Shown: in pieces, positions 22,496-36,127 of the stretch
How positions within the stretch are numbered: the stretch's first letter is position 1
Layout of the letters: each line of letters opens with the position of its first letter
Assembly: GCA_025602915.1 (NCBI GenBank)
Contig: JAHLJZ010000095.1
Span: 1-64,000 of the forward strand
Length of the DNA: 64,000 nucleotides
Direction: 5' to 3'
Source: Paraphysoderma sedebokerense
Taxonomy: Eukaryota > Blastocladiomycota > Physodermatomycetes > Physodermatales > Physodermataceae
Notes under the pieces: model-generated
Database searches by the model: none
Seen by the model: only the letters and a program-made list of their open reading frames with translations
What the model was told of the DNA's origin: nothing
Translations under genes and position numbers: made by a program

Positions 22496-22976
22496 GTAGA
22501 ACGGTAACCTTATTAGTATGTGAATTTGTAAATGCTCTAGAACTGGAGATTTCATTCTCATACTATCTTGTATGACAGCAACGTCTGTATCTTGTGCATG
22601 CTCTTGAACGGTCCAGATATTTTAATCTGAAAGGATAAAGTCGAGCACAACTAAACCGTATCATCTCTGACTATTTGATCCTGCGTTGTCGCTGGTTTAT
22701 CATAATGTTCTCTAAAAGCGAATAATCAGAGGTGATCAGAATTATCGTACATTGCTCGTGGTTTGCTTGATCAAAAATTACATATTATATGATTACATTT
22801 GCATTCTACAAATTCCCTTTTTTCATGAATGATTTGAAATTTGTTTCTTCCTATTCTACTAAATTTTTTTCCATACTACAATACAAATTTCGCTATCAAT
22901 AAGTTACCACACATTCCGGTACAACCCAGCAAATTAGGTACCGTACCGATCCACCCACACCTCCCAGACGAAAAAA
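22496..22976. other. Convergent intergenic region
   Basis: About 480 bp between the 3' ends of NAD kinase and the Hsp70-like gene; AT-rich, nothing else seen. Confidence 0.4.
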
Positions 22977-25774
22977 CTACCTAATAGTAATATGACCATG
23001 ATTAAGAATTTGTACCACTGGGTTACCGACTTTTCTACCATGAACATCAATCTGATACACTTTAACCGTCAACTCCACCTTCCCATATTCAATCTCGATA
23101 CTAAACTTTGGCATCCCATGTAACGGAACACCATTTAGACCATTCGAATAATTTAAAGAATTAGGGTTAATATCCACCGCAATGGTACCGACATGTTCAC
23201 ATTGGGATGCTTCAATGAGTGAATGTGTGGGCATTATATCGGTGGAGTATATATTGACGTGGGCGACTCGAGATGTGTGTGAAGGGACGATGGAAAAGTT
23301 GGGTCGAACAAAGACAGAATCGTATGATATTGTTTGACCTTTACGGACGAATGCTGAGGGAGGGAATAAATAAAGGGTATGGTTAACGGGGTACAACGAT
23401 GAAAGAAGATTTAACGGTAATTAAGGAAGAGAGATTTTGTACCATAAACAGCTTTTGCGACTTGCTATTTCGCGATAACCAAAAAATGGAATAATAAAAT
23501 GAATAAAACTATTAGAGCTGAATAAAATCAAAGAAAGTAAAAATGAGACCAACGCACCCATTTTGATCTGTCTTCTGGATTGTTAGGATCTCTAGCAACA
23601 ACTTCGCTCGGATCGTCCATACTTTCATCGTATCGTCTCCATACTCCGACTCCTATAGTTTTACGTGCTTTGCGATGCTGTGACAGAAATCATTTATTGC
23701 AAAAAAGAGATTATGGCGCCGCGTCAGAAACAGAAAGGTAAGAGAATGCTGGATGATAATTATTTACCCGTATTATCTGATGATCCACACCACTCCATAC
23801 TGCACCACGTAACACTGCCGCTTCAGCTTTTATCTTTTGAGGTGCGAATTTGACGTACTGTTTAACCTCGTAATCATTTAAAATCCTATCGCGGAGATAC
23901 TACAATGAAAGAACCCCAAAACAATTGTCAGTTTGGAAGCCCAAGTAGTGTTTACAGCAACACAAACCAATTTAGATTGAGGGGGGTACATACCTGATTA
24001 CAACCAAATCCACCAACAATAAATAAAAAATCGATACTGCCGTGGCCTTCTTCTTTCAATTGACTAATTTGATCTTTTACCAATTTCAGTATTTTATCAA
24101 TCACAGGGTCAAAAAAACTTTTCATTTCTTTCAATCCAATACGAATACCGTCGTCCGGGATAGCCTCGACTTTATCAGCGGGCATAATTTTCAGCAGTGA
24201 ATGGGGGAGGTTAATGTGATCGTATGGATTAAAATTGTAGGTTGATTCGCCTGCGAATTGACGTTTCATTGTTTCCCAATCTGAATCTAATTTGTCGAAT
24301 GCATGTCGAAATTGGGGTGATGTTCGAAATTTTTCAAAGGGTCCGTAACCGATGACTTTACGGATGTAGTTGAAAAAATTGGCATCTACGAATGTGGCAC
24401 CGATCATTTCTCCTAGACCGAGGGTGACTTCGCATCTGTCATTCAGACAAAACAAAACTCAAAATGTCAGTTGCGAAAAAGTGTGAAAAGGGTCAAGAGA
24501 AATCGTCACGTACAAATCACCCTGTTCTCCAAGTCTACACATAAAAGTATCGACTGTTCCACCTCCACAATCGACGACTAACATTGTCGAATGTTCAGGT
24601 ATTGGGATCGGACTCTCATAATAACAAGCTAAAGCCGCGGCCTCGGGTTCATAAGTAAAAACCAGAGGTGACTTTTCCTCTTTTAACAGGCCCGCTCGAA
24701 ATGCCGCTTTCCGTAGGGACTGATGAGCGGTGTGAGACCAACCAACGGGAACAGTAAAACAGTATAGTATATGTTCTGGCGCCATATTTACAGCGTCAAC
24801 GGGGTACACTTTTTGTATCAGCGCTAAACATTCTTTGTTCATTTCTCGTAGGTAATCAGTGACAACGTCAAGAGCGTTCATCGATTCAGGTAGCACCGGT
24901 TTCATGTTTTCCGGGGTAGACGGTTCAAGGCAAAGTTTAACTCTCTCGACTCGACGAAATTTCGGATGATTCAACTAAGAAAATCAAAATTAGACATTCG
25001 ATGTCCCGAAGTAAAACCAATACGCACAAACACTCAAAAACTTACCCTTTTAGCCACCCAACCCCATACTAGCTGCTTATCTTCGGCATTGTAAGCTATC
25101 ACAGTAGGACACTTTTGCGAAAACACTCCCTGAGGTTGCTTAACCCAATCATCTTTTCCTATCAGACTATCCTTCACTTTACTCATTTCTTTCCCGCCTT
25201 GGTCAATACGGTACACCGCAAACCCACTAAACGTTGTACCAAAGTCAAACCCAACAACGAATTTTACCCCAGGTATAAGATTATCACCCGAAGACAACTT
25301 TAATGTGCCCATATTATCGGCTAGACCGTTGATAGTACTTGACCGATTGGAATTGACAACGGGTACATCATCTACAACTGTTGAAATCGTTGACCGACTT
25401 TCCCGGTGTGAAATTCCATTGAAATTGGGAGGTTGCATAGACGGGTGTTGGTAACCGGTTTGACTTAATTGGAAGTTCTGTTGACTTTGACGATCAACAT
25501 GGTAGGGTCCTTGGACGGGTGAAGCAGTCTCCGGAGGGAGCGGTGGAAGATACGAATTCCGGTTTTGGGTGTTAACAAATGATGGCTGTCTAACCAGATG
25601 GGGTGTATGTTGAGTTGTCGGATGTCCTGGGTGAGATTGTGGTTGTGGTTGCGGTTGCGGTTGCGGTGGTTGAGGAAACGGTTGCGACGGATTTTGATGA
25701 TGCGGAAGAGGTTTAAAGGTATTGGGATGAAGCTCTTCCCTTTCCTTACCAAACATACAACGCAACCAACTCAT
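22977..25774 (-). CDS. HSPA12-like Hsp70 family protein
   Basis: Seven exons on the minus strand: 25774-25046, 24974-24514, 24435-23994, 23899-23768, 23677-23558, 23464-23443 (22-nt microexon), 23353-22977; 760 aa. The ATPase half shows the Hsp70 phosphate-1 motif VVGFDFGTTFSGFAV, phosphate-2 VVDCGGGTVD and adenosine motif LFIVGGFG, but the spacing, the LNHP.FRRVERVKLCLEP block and the GVGVWRRYDES/FVRKGQTISYD end are those of the divergent HSPA12 group, not DnaK. About 170 residues precede the ATPase: a Pro/Gln-rich, then Ser/Asn-rich, low-complexity region (PQP repeats near 25640-25700). HSPA12-type proteins are numerous in fungi; clients are unknown. The frame begins at a TTG two codons upstream of the ATG; I use the ATG at 25774. 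Confidence 0.85.
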
Positions 25775-26970
25775 TACCAATGAAATAAAGGTGCCGTCTG
25801 ATATCTACTTCTTTTAATGTGCCTGTGTTGTTTTTTTTTTCTCGAACAAGACAGAACAACGATTTGAAGTTGGCCGAAAATGTCAAAAATTTTAGCAACC
25901 AAATTTTTTAAGCCTCGCCGGTATATAATCGTTCACGTGATGGTATATTATTTTATTGTCCGTGATTATTGATGGTATACTGATTTTGGTATCAATATTT
26001 AATTTCAGGCATAGACTGTAAGAACACAGACAAAGAAATAAAATAATTACGAAAATATTTGGCATAAGAAATTCGTAACTAGTTTTGCTATGAATAACTT
26101 CGCCATTTGATATGGAAAATATCTACTAACAAATAATAATAATACACGATACAACAAGGTCCCAAGAAAACTCAATCACTTGAGCTACTCTCATGAAATT
26201 CATCTTATCTGCTTATCTTCAGCTGTGCCGTCGAGATTCTGCACTAGAATGACCAATCATATAGCTTACCCTAAATCCACAGTCAGTAATGCGAGAACAC
26301 GGCGTTGCTCAATGTAAAACCCCCTCGATTAACAGTCATTCTGAGAAGTTCAAATTATGTTTAGTATACTTGAGTTGATTGATTGTATAAACCGGAATAA
26401 TTTAAGCTCAATTTCTGAAGAATAAAATGCAAGAGACAATTTCCACAACGCGACAATTATCAATAGACGAAGAACTCTCTTCCGACAAGGGAAAAACATC
26501 CCGGGGTTTGTCAACAGCGACTGGGAATTTCTTCAAGAGACGATTGCTTTTTCGCTGCTTAATCGATTGCGTGGGGCAAGATACTATTGTGGCAATATAA
26601 GCCGACTGGGCTGATAAAGACTCTCGCTGTATGGCTCTAATGTTGCCTCGCTAACTTTGATGACGACGGATAAACAGTGAATCAACGGGCACAAAGAATG
26701 CAAGCAAAAATAGCCAACCACTGCACACAATCACAAATATATTAGTTCCTCTACCAATCCCAGGGTTCAGCGATGGTACAGCGATAATATTACAAGGATA
26801 GGTTTGAAATTATGTAAAAAAGGTAAAGGGGTTTAAATGACTAGGGAAACTTTTCCTACTCTTTCTTAGGTCTATAATTAAAAAAAAACCAGGGATACTG
26901 ATTTTCTCTTTTTTCCATTCCTAATATGCCTCTCGCGAGGTTTAATAGGGTTTAAAATAAATCAATTGAT
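25775..26970. other. 1.2-kb intergenic region, no gene seen
   Basis: AT-rich sequence between two minus-strand genes: promoter of the HSPA12-like gene on the left and 3' flank of the ADP/ATP carrier on the right. No open frame with protein character, repeat or RNA structure was recognised. Confidence 0.5.
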
Positions 26971-28374
<1,404 letters not shown>

Positions 28375-29321
28375 TTTTGTTTATTTTCTGAGGTGGATTG
28401 AGAATGGTTTTAGGTTGATCCACCGAGAAAAGGATGGGAAGGGAAGAACGAATGTGGGAATGAGTTAGCATGGAATAGAGATTGATGAAGGGAGGGAGAG
28501 GATCAGGGAGAAAAGGTGATAAGAGCAAAACATTGAAACATGATGGACGTGAACATGGGATGAAAAAGAGAACGTCGGGAGGGACAAGGATGGAAGGGGG
28601 GATGGGGATGTGGATGGGGATTGGGATGGGTAAAAGAGAGAGAGTGAGGAATGGAAAGACTTACATGTCAACTCTGAGAGATGGAAGTGGAGATGGATAG
28701 AGAGGGAGGAAGAGAGAGAGAAGGGAAAGGAGCGGGTTTTGTTTGCCAGTCGGAGAGAGAGAAAAGAATTTTTTTTTTTTTTCACAGCGGGCAGATCGGC
28801 TCATGGGTCCTTCTGGTGGTGGATTTTTCATTTCACAGCAAAGGGAATGTCACGTGTGCGGGTGGGCATGTCACGTGTGTGGGAGGGCATGTTGATTTTG
28901 TGGCATGGGATGGTTGGTGCTTGGTGGATAGTTTGAGGGCATTCCGTTGTTCACCGTGTTCACCGTGTTCACCAGCAGGTGGTGGAGTGCGCGAGTGTGA
29001 TATTCCACTCGACTAGTTGCGTATGTGGTGATTGGTGAAGCTAGTATACTAGTAGAGGGGAACAGGAGAGTGGAGGGGTCGAGGAACAGACATGGGAATA
29101 GACAGCGTCTGCCCCGGTTGCCAGCGCACTTGCTTGTATCCACTTGTCTGTCTGCTGGAGACTCACTACACAGCAGACAGCCCAGCCACCCCAGCATCAC
29201 CCCTCGCCATTGTCGAGTTGAAACGCGCCCTCCAGTCTCTGATTGCTGCACTCTGTCAAGAGGGATCTTTTCAACCGACCGTGCTATTCCCTCTTTCACC
29301 CACACTCCCACCCTACATAGA
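28375..29321. promoter_or_regulatory. Divergent promoter: purine-rich tract and two TCACGTG boxes
   Basis: Between the divergent ADP/ATP carrier and phosphomannomutase genes. About 28440-28760 is a strongly purine-rich (GA/GGGA) tract on the plus strand, which reads as a long CT-rich leader/promoter for the carrier. A 21-bp unit at 28847-28867 is repeated at 28868-28888; each copy holds TCACGTG (28850-28856, 28871-28877), the core recognised by Cbf1-type bHLH factors. A short ttcaccgtg tandem repeat follows at about 28949-28975. Long open frames over this interval are by-products of the biased composition. Confidence 0.5.
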
Positions 29322-31042
29322 ATGTCCTCAGAGTGGTCCTCCAGATCTCACCCAGACACCATCGTCCTCTTTGATGTCGACGGCACCCTCACTCCGGCCA
29401 GAAAAACCGTCACCCCGCAAGTCTTGCAGACACTGAAGGCTCTAAAGCAAAAAGTCGTCATCGGGTTCGTCGGCGGCAGCGATTTCTCCAAACAACTCGA
29501 ACAACTAGGCAATGACAGTGAGTAGCCTGCATTTCGGTCTATTCAATAGCTAACCTACCAAGTCCTGTCGTACTCGGTACATGGTGGCTTCTCCACTGTA
29601 TTACCTCTTGATCCAACAACATCTTGAATCATACATTGCTAAATCAGTGACCCTGTTAAAACACTTTGAAACTAACTCTAAATTCTCAATAGTCCTTACT
29701 TTATTCGACTTTTGTTTCTCCGAAAACGGTTTGACTGCATACCGATTGGGCCAAAAGCTTGCGTCACAGGTACGCTTAGTTTCCCCTCTCCATCTGATCC
29801 TCCAAAAAACAAAACTACAACAGCCTTGTGTATGATTTCCAATATTGACACTAACTTTTGTGTGAATCTTCACTCTTTAACAGAGTTTTATTGGTCACCT
29901 CGGCGAAGAAAAATACCAAAAATTAGTCAACTTTATCCTCAGATACATCGCTGACCTCAAGATCCCGCAAAAGAGGTAACTATCTCCCTTTCAATCATTT
30001 TTCCACTTCTTCTTCCATTCTATCGCTTTCACTCTCCAGTTTCTCCTCCCTGGCTCAACTTTATCCTCATAAACATGCCTTCCTTCTCTCGCCTTCCTTC
30101 TTCCTTCTGCCTTCTGATCTCACTAACCCTTTCACGTTATCTTTTCGTGACTGTGGGCAACTCTGATCTCCACAATAGAGGTACATTCGTCGAATTCAGG
30201 AACGGAATGATCAATGTATCCCCAATCGGTAGAAACTGCTCGTAAGTGTTCTTCCTCCCTCCTCTTCTCCTTGACGCCACCTTCTATAAATCTGTTTCCC
30301 TCTCTCTACATCTTTCCTACATTTCAACTAACAAACCCCTTTCTATTCCGTTGATAGACACCCAGAGCGAAACGAATTCGAAGCATACGACAAGGTACTT
30401 GACCCTCCCATTGCATCTATACTTGATTTTCTTTTCCCGTAGAGTAAACAACTGAACTCTTTAAAACTGAACCCTTAAGATCCATAACATCCGCCCTAAA
30501 TTCGTCGAAGCCTTGAAAAAAGAATTTGGAGATTACGGTCTTACCTTCTCCATCGGTACGCTACCCATTCCTCTTTTCCCCTCTAATCACTCAACCACTC
30601 GGTTCCCCGCTAACTCAACCCCTGTTCTGCTCACTGTTTTTAAAAACTTGAATTACTTTTAAATCCGTTCCCGTTATATCTAGGCGGACAAATCTCCTTT
30701 GACGTGTTCCCCGCCGGTTGGGATAAAACCTATTGCCTCCGTCACTTAAAATCCGAAGGGTTCACGAAAATCCATTTCTTTGGTGACAAAACCGATATCG
30801 TACGGGTTCTTCCTCTACTCTACTCCTTCCTTTTAATTCCCCCACCTTCTTTCTTCCATCCTGAATTCTACCACCCCAATTCTAACCCCTTAACTAAACC
30901 CCTTGTTCGTTTTTTGTGTTGTGTGTCGGAAATATAGGGTGGCAACGACTACGAAATTTACACTCACCCACAAGTGACCGGTCATTCTGTTAAATCTCCA
31001 GACGACACCGTCAGAATTTTGAAAGAGTTGTTTGGAGTTTAA
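29322..31042 (+). CDS. SEC53: Phosphomannomutase
   Basis: Eight exons: 29322-29517, 29693-29769, 29884-29975, 30179-30241, 30358-30394, 30480-30555, 30684-30799, 30938-31042; 253 aa, the family length. Converts mannose-6-phosphate to mannose-1-phosphate, the precursor of GDP-mannose for N- and O-glycosylation and GPI anchors. HAD-superfamily active site [13 protein letters not shown] lies near the N-terminus; further blocks are [71 protein letters not shown] and [16 protein letters not shown]. Every junction keeps the frame and yields conserved sequence on both sides. Confidence 0.97.
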
Positions 31043-31925
31043 CATCACTTTTGCCTCTGAAACAAAGAATCATACCGAATCATTTTTTTAATTCTTATGA
31101 AATTTGAATTGAAGGGACCCATGGGAACCTCGAGATTTATTTTGGTTTAAAAATACAGTTCGTTTTTTATTGAAACCATATTAAAGATTTATCTAGAAAC
31201 AATAAAAACAATGATTATAAATGATACTTTTGTTCCTCTTTTCTTTTTGGTGAAAATGGTAAATGATGCATGATGTTTTGTTCCTCTTCTTTTTGTGTGT
31301 GACTTTTTGAAATAATGAAATAATGTTCGACGCAGTAGTTTTGTCCGGATAGAATTCAAGTATCATCCGACACACCAAACATCCGTGACGAACGATACCA
31401 ACACCTTTTTATTTTTTGTGAAAAGTGAAAAAAAAATAGAAACAACGTTCCATACACTACATATAATGTTTAGTTCCAAATTTGAAGGTAGTTCTACTTT
31501 TACAGGTTTTTACCAACTTACTAAGGGTGTCTCAAGTAACCTTTCCATGTACCGTTATTTCGGGTACGTTGAGAAACTGAGAAATGAAAAGTCCATTGAA
31601 TTTAACTGAAACTGAAACCGAAACCGAGATTTAAAATCTGAGTATACAGTATACTACAAAATACACAAGTTACTTAAAATAAAATAAAATAAAATAGAAA
31701 AGTGACAAGTGACGAGTAGCACGAAAAAGCCAACTAAATTGTTCTAAAATCTACAGTTACCGTCGTGACGAATACCCGTTTTCTGTATCGTTTACAATCA
31801 CCATAAGAAAAAAAAAAAAACATTTTAACCTATCCATCGAAACCGAAGAATTCCTTGAACCGCGTTAGTTTTCTAAACTTTTATTCCGAATGACCGTGTT
31901 GATGGTGTCATGGAATTAGACAGAA
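31043..31925. other. Convergent AT-rich intergenic region
   Basis: About 880 bp between the 3' ends of phosphomannomutase and TTLL, with simple A-rich runs (taaaataaaataaaata near 31675-31695, a poly-A at 31808). No gene seen; small open frames are composition artefacts. Confidence 0.5.
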
Positions 31926-34253
31926 CTAGACCTTCGTCTTAGTTGGGGCGGTGTAACGGTACTTGGTTTGGTTGGCCTGGTTAATTGTGTTGTACACTGT
32001 TTTCGGTTTTTCTTTATTAGGGTGGACTAGAGATTCGGATAAGTGGGGGGAAGACAAAGAAGAAGATGAATATCGTGGTACCAAGAATTCAGCGAGGGGA
32101 GTAGAAATTGGTAATCGTATTGGAATTCTTTCCGGATGATTTTTATAGTGAAGCTGACTGAGTGATTTCGATTTGTCTGGTTGATTTTTACTATTGGGTT
32201 TTAAACCATCATTAGAGTGTGGGTGTTTAAACGAGTTGATTCCACTTAGGGACCCGAATTTCTTATGTCGTTCCATAATAACCTGAATTTTTTCTTTTTG
32301 TTTTATCTCTTCGTCATGTTTTTTCGTTAAATATTCCTTTCGGATTTTTGTGCTGTTTGTTTCGGTCACCGTGAATAATTTCTCGGCTTGACATAAATAT
32401 CGCGAATATTTTTGCATTATTTGCGGATTCGGGTGCGGATAAACTAAGGTGTAGTTTCCTAGATTTTCGGTTTCGTTGACGGTCAGATTACCCGATGATT
32501 CCGATCCGTTCTGGGAGGACGAGTCAGTTGGTAAGATTACATTTGATTCCAACTTCGATTCATTTTCAGATTCCGGTCCTGTAAAACCGGTGTGATTAGT
32601 TTTGTACAATCTTTCTTTTGCCTTTTTTCTTTCCAGCTTTTCATATTCCTTGGGGTTCAATTTCTCTAAATTCAGTAACCGAAATGTATCCATCAACAGA
32701 TTTTCTTTCACTTTATAATCTACCTCCGTATCGCATGTAAAACTAGGCGAAAGATTCACTTCCAGCACCCACGGTCGTAATTTATGATCCAAAAAGATAT
32801 CGAACCCTAATATCTCGAAACAACAGGACCCTGGTTCCATTGAATTCGGGAAACAGGATTTATAAACTCGACAAAGATCGGGTTGGATGGTGAGGAGGGT
32901 TTTAACTATGATATCGCAGATTCGGTTCCATACTGCTTTGGAAGAGTAACCGATTTGATCGATGTGTCGAAGGATAGAGGATAATGCGCTTGAGAGCAAA
33001 TAAAATGAATAAAGAAATGCAAACTTTCAACTTGGGCAAAGGGTGAATTACTTACCGTTTACTACCTCCGTCCATCCCGCCGTCTACGAATTTATCTGAA
33101 AACTTGTTGATGGCGTAATTGGTCAAATGCATACAGACATTATCCTAATCTTGACAAATTGACAGAGTTCAAATCAATATAAGTGTCGATTCTTGTCGAT
33201 CTCTTCACGGATTAATTTCAATCCTCAAAATAAAATAACAAGCTACTGTACCAAATTATCTGGTTTGGGTCCAACATACAACTCTGTCGCAAACCTGGCT
33301 AACCCTAAATCCATATCAACCCATATCCTACGATTAGTTCATATATCACACAATCTATCATGTGTCATCCACAAATCAAAGTTTACCTTCATTATAAACA
33401 AACACTTTTAACGGATCAACGGAGGCGACTAACACGTAAACTCGCAAATCGAATTTATACCCTTCAATCAGAAACGGTTTGTGGAGGTATTCTTGCACAA
33501 TTGTATTTGGTTCGTTCACCAGATCGTTCGGATTACGGAACAAATAAATTCCTTTCCCTTGGGATCCACTCTCGGGTTTAACGATGTAATATTTGTCTTT
33601 GGAATTTGAGCGAGCGTAATGTTGGAATTCTTGATACCTAACGTCCAATTCCAGTCAAAAACATGAAAAATATAACAAATATTCCAACCGAATTGAAAAC
33701 AGGTTAACAAATTCATATGGAACTTACTCTCCACTCAAATGCCAAGTTTTAGGTGCAAACCCAAACTCTTTACCAAACACTTTATACATCCTCATCAAAT
33801 TTCTAGCTAAACAATCCTTCTTACATATTTGATGCATCCCCGGAAAATGATTAATACGTTGGTACGGTTCTAGTTCTAATAGTTTTGTAAAAGGAACAGC
33901 TCCGTCTAGCCAGTACAATGTGAACGGATCATGGTCGGAGTGGACTGGTTTCATTCCGAATTGGCGAGCGCATCGTCGAACTGGTTTTATAGACGTTGTA
34001 GTTTTGATAGGAGTATACACAGACGATCAAGTCGCCGATTAATAAAATTATGAAATGACATTAGAGATTTGGTAGACGAACTAAATCATGTCACTGAAAA
34101 CACAGAAAAAGAAAATGAAACAAAAAGAAAAAACGATATCTTGCCAACTTCGTATTTCGTGTTTGAGTAATTGATTTTTATAATAAACTTGGACTTTTTT
34201 GCTTTCTTTTCGGTAACCTCAGTATCATTTGCTACTGTCGGTTTCGGCGTCAT
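31926..34253 (-). CDS. Tubulin tyrosine ligase-like polyglutamylase (TTLL6/13-type)
   Basis: Exons 34253-34145, 33980-33728, 33637-33387, 33304-33252, 33144-33056, 32988-31926; 605 aa. Adds glutamate side chains to tubulin, chiefly in axonemes. Motifs of the ATP-grasp TTL domain are all present: YEVVRRCARQFG, HFPGMHQICKKDCLARN, YIVKPESGSQGKGIYLF, EYLHKPFLIEGYKFDLRVYV, MHLTNYAINKFS, and the metal-binding VLEVNLSPSF. About 230 residues after the catalytic core are Ser/Lys-rich and unconserved. The first intron appears to be GC-AG (donor G|GCAAGA at 34144), needed to keep the YEV-VRR junction. The ATG at 34253 is the first ATG; the open frame upstream begins at GTG. Its start lies 196 bp downstream of the stop of the next gene on the same strand. 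Confidence 0.92.
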
Positions 34254-34449
34254 CCGGAATGATGCCTTTCCTTTCAAGATGTGCAATATGATTTCCACTA
34301 GGTAGCTACCCGGTAATGGTCAAACGCGCTTCAAGTACGGAAAAAGTCATGCCAGAGACTCGTGATTTCAGAGTTGAACAGCAACGATGAAAAAAATCTT
34401 ATTCGACATAAAGGTACAGTCATAGTAGGTGTACAGGTATAACTGTTGT

Positions 34450-35697
34450 TTAATCTTTTAAATTTAGAGATATGCGGAGACTATAGTTTTCTTGTTCCAA
34501 TTGGGTAATTCGTTTGTTCATGGTATCCAAAGTTGATTCAACTCGGTGCTCAAAAAGGGCCATCTCTCTCTTGTGGTTTTCCATGATTTCTTGAATAAAA
34601 GACAAGAGAAATTCAGTTTCGCGGAGTTGAGATGTGGAATCCGAGAAGTTATCGCTGTCTGACAGCTCTGTAAGGTTGGATTCCGAGGTGTTAGCATCAA
34701 ACTGCTCCTGTTCGGGTGTAACCGATTTTAGACTCTTATTTGAAGAGGCTGATGCGGTAGAGTCACAACAATCAACTTCACTTGATTTTGTAGCCCACCT
34801 AGCAGTCGAGTTAATTTGAGAAAATAATATTGGTATTGAGGCTGATCCTCTGCTACGTTCTTGAGAAGCATTGGTCCCTGCAATTTGTCCGGAATCCTTA
34901 TTTCGGCTACTTCCAGATACTCCGAGACTGAATAAAGAGACATTTGGGGTATTTCTAGGCACATCTGACAGGATTGTCGAAATCAAGGAAAGTACCGAAT
35001 CGAACGCCGCGACACTTCCACGCACAGATGGACAGTAACTGTTGTTCGGAGGACAAAGCCCAACGTCGGAACTCATATACTGATGATCAATTGTTGCCTG
35101 ACGGCAGCGCTGACTTGAGAGGTTATCTGAAGCAGAAACTTCATCTGTGTCAGTGGAACTAATGGAAGAACGGAGAGAAGGGCTAGTGTCATGTAATAGT
35201 GGAACGCTATCAGATTTGCTAGCACTGCATATAGGAGTATCAAAATTCGGGTTAGCTTGTTTCAATATTACTGTTAACAAATTTCTGAGCTGATCGATGC
35301 TGGTTTGACTTGTTAATCTGGCTGAACATGCATCACAAGAATATTGGTAAGCTAAATTGTAATTTCCACAGCACCTGATATCACAAACGATTCACATACC
35401 AGAACGAGTAGCATCGGAACAAGATTCCCCTTCCATACTCTCTAACAACGCAGTCACTGCCTTCTGAAGTAAAAAGGCATCATCGTTTAACTTTCTCTCT
35501 GATATCTTTGTATCGGCTTGAATGGAATCAGCTGCTCGAACATGTTGGCTCGTATCATTTCGGGATTCTTGATCGACCGAGCTCATTGATGTGGCGTCAT
35601 TTAAACCTATCTTCCTTGATTCTGCTACAGCGACGTTCGATTCAGCTCTACTGGGGTCAACAGATTCGCGAGGTAGATTACAAACGGATAACGACAT
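34450..35697 (-). CDS. Unknown Ser-rich protein with C-terminal coiled coil
   Basis: Exons 35697-35400 and 35321-34450; 389 aa. I do not recognise a family. Most of the protein is Ser/Asp/Asn-rich and probably disordered. A short amphipathic segment (about residues 75-90, DDAFLLQKAVTALLESM) and a helix around the exon junction (TSIDQLRNLLTVILKQ) are candidates for contacts. The last about 65 residues form a clear coiled coil: FLLSFIQEIMENHKREMALF followed by heptads through MNKRITQLEQENYSLRISL. It lies immediately upstream of TTLL on the same strand. Acceptor 35322-35324 was chosen because it alone keeps the frame into the second exon. Confidence 0.65.
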
Positions 35698-36127
35698 TTT
35701 ACCCTAATTCATTTCAATATGTGACTGGACACTAGAGATGTGCGAGGGCCTTTTGGTGCCATGATTCGTGACTTGTGCGTTCGTGATCACGGATAAAGAG
35801 GAGAAAGAAATCGTTAAGGCGTTCGCCTATAGGGGGCAGGGGCTGCATGTTTAAGGAGACCGATATCGTAACGTGATATTGACTATTTATGGAGTATTCT
35901 TATTGAATGATAAAGAACCGTCATCCATATCTTAGAAAGTGATTTCACAAAACTTGAAGGATTTATTAGGAAATCGAAACATTCTTATAAGCACACCAAA
36001 GAAATGTACAGTTTCTAACTTAATAGTTAAACTCATGTATTAAGTCATACGTATTTCAATATATCCACAAAAACTAACGAAAAATCGAATATAGAAGGGA
36101 TGGCTATAGTTATTCATAGTGGAGATT
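35698..36127. other. Intergenic region
   Basis: 430 bp between the start of the coiled-coil gene and the 3' end of the quinone reductase-like gene; no feature noticed. Confidence 0.4.

Noticed and set aside
28440-29016. Long open frames in the purine-rich promoter region
   Set aside because: Composition artefacts of GA/CT-rich DNA; products are low-complexity and lie between two well-supported divergent genes.
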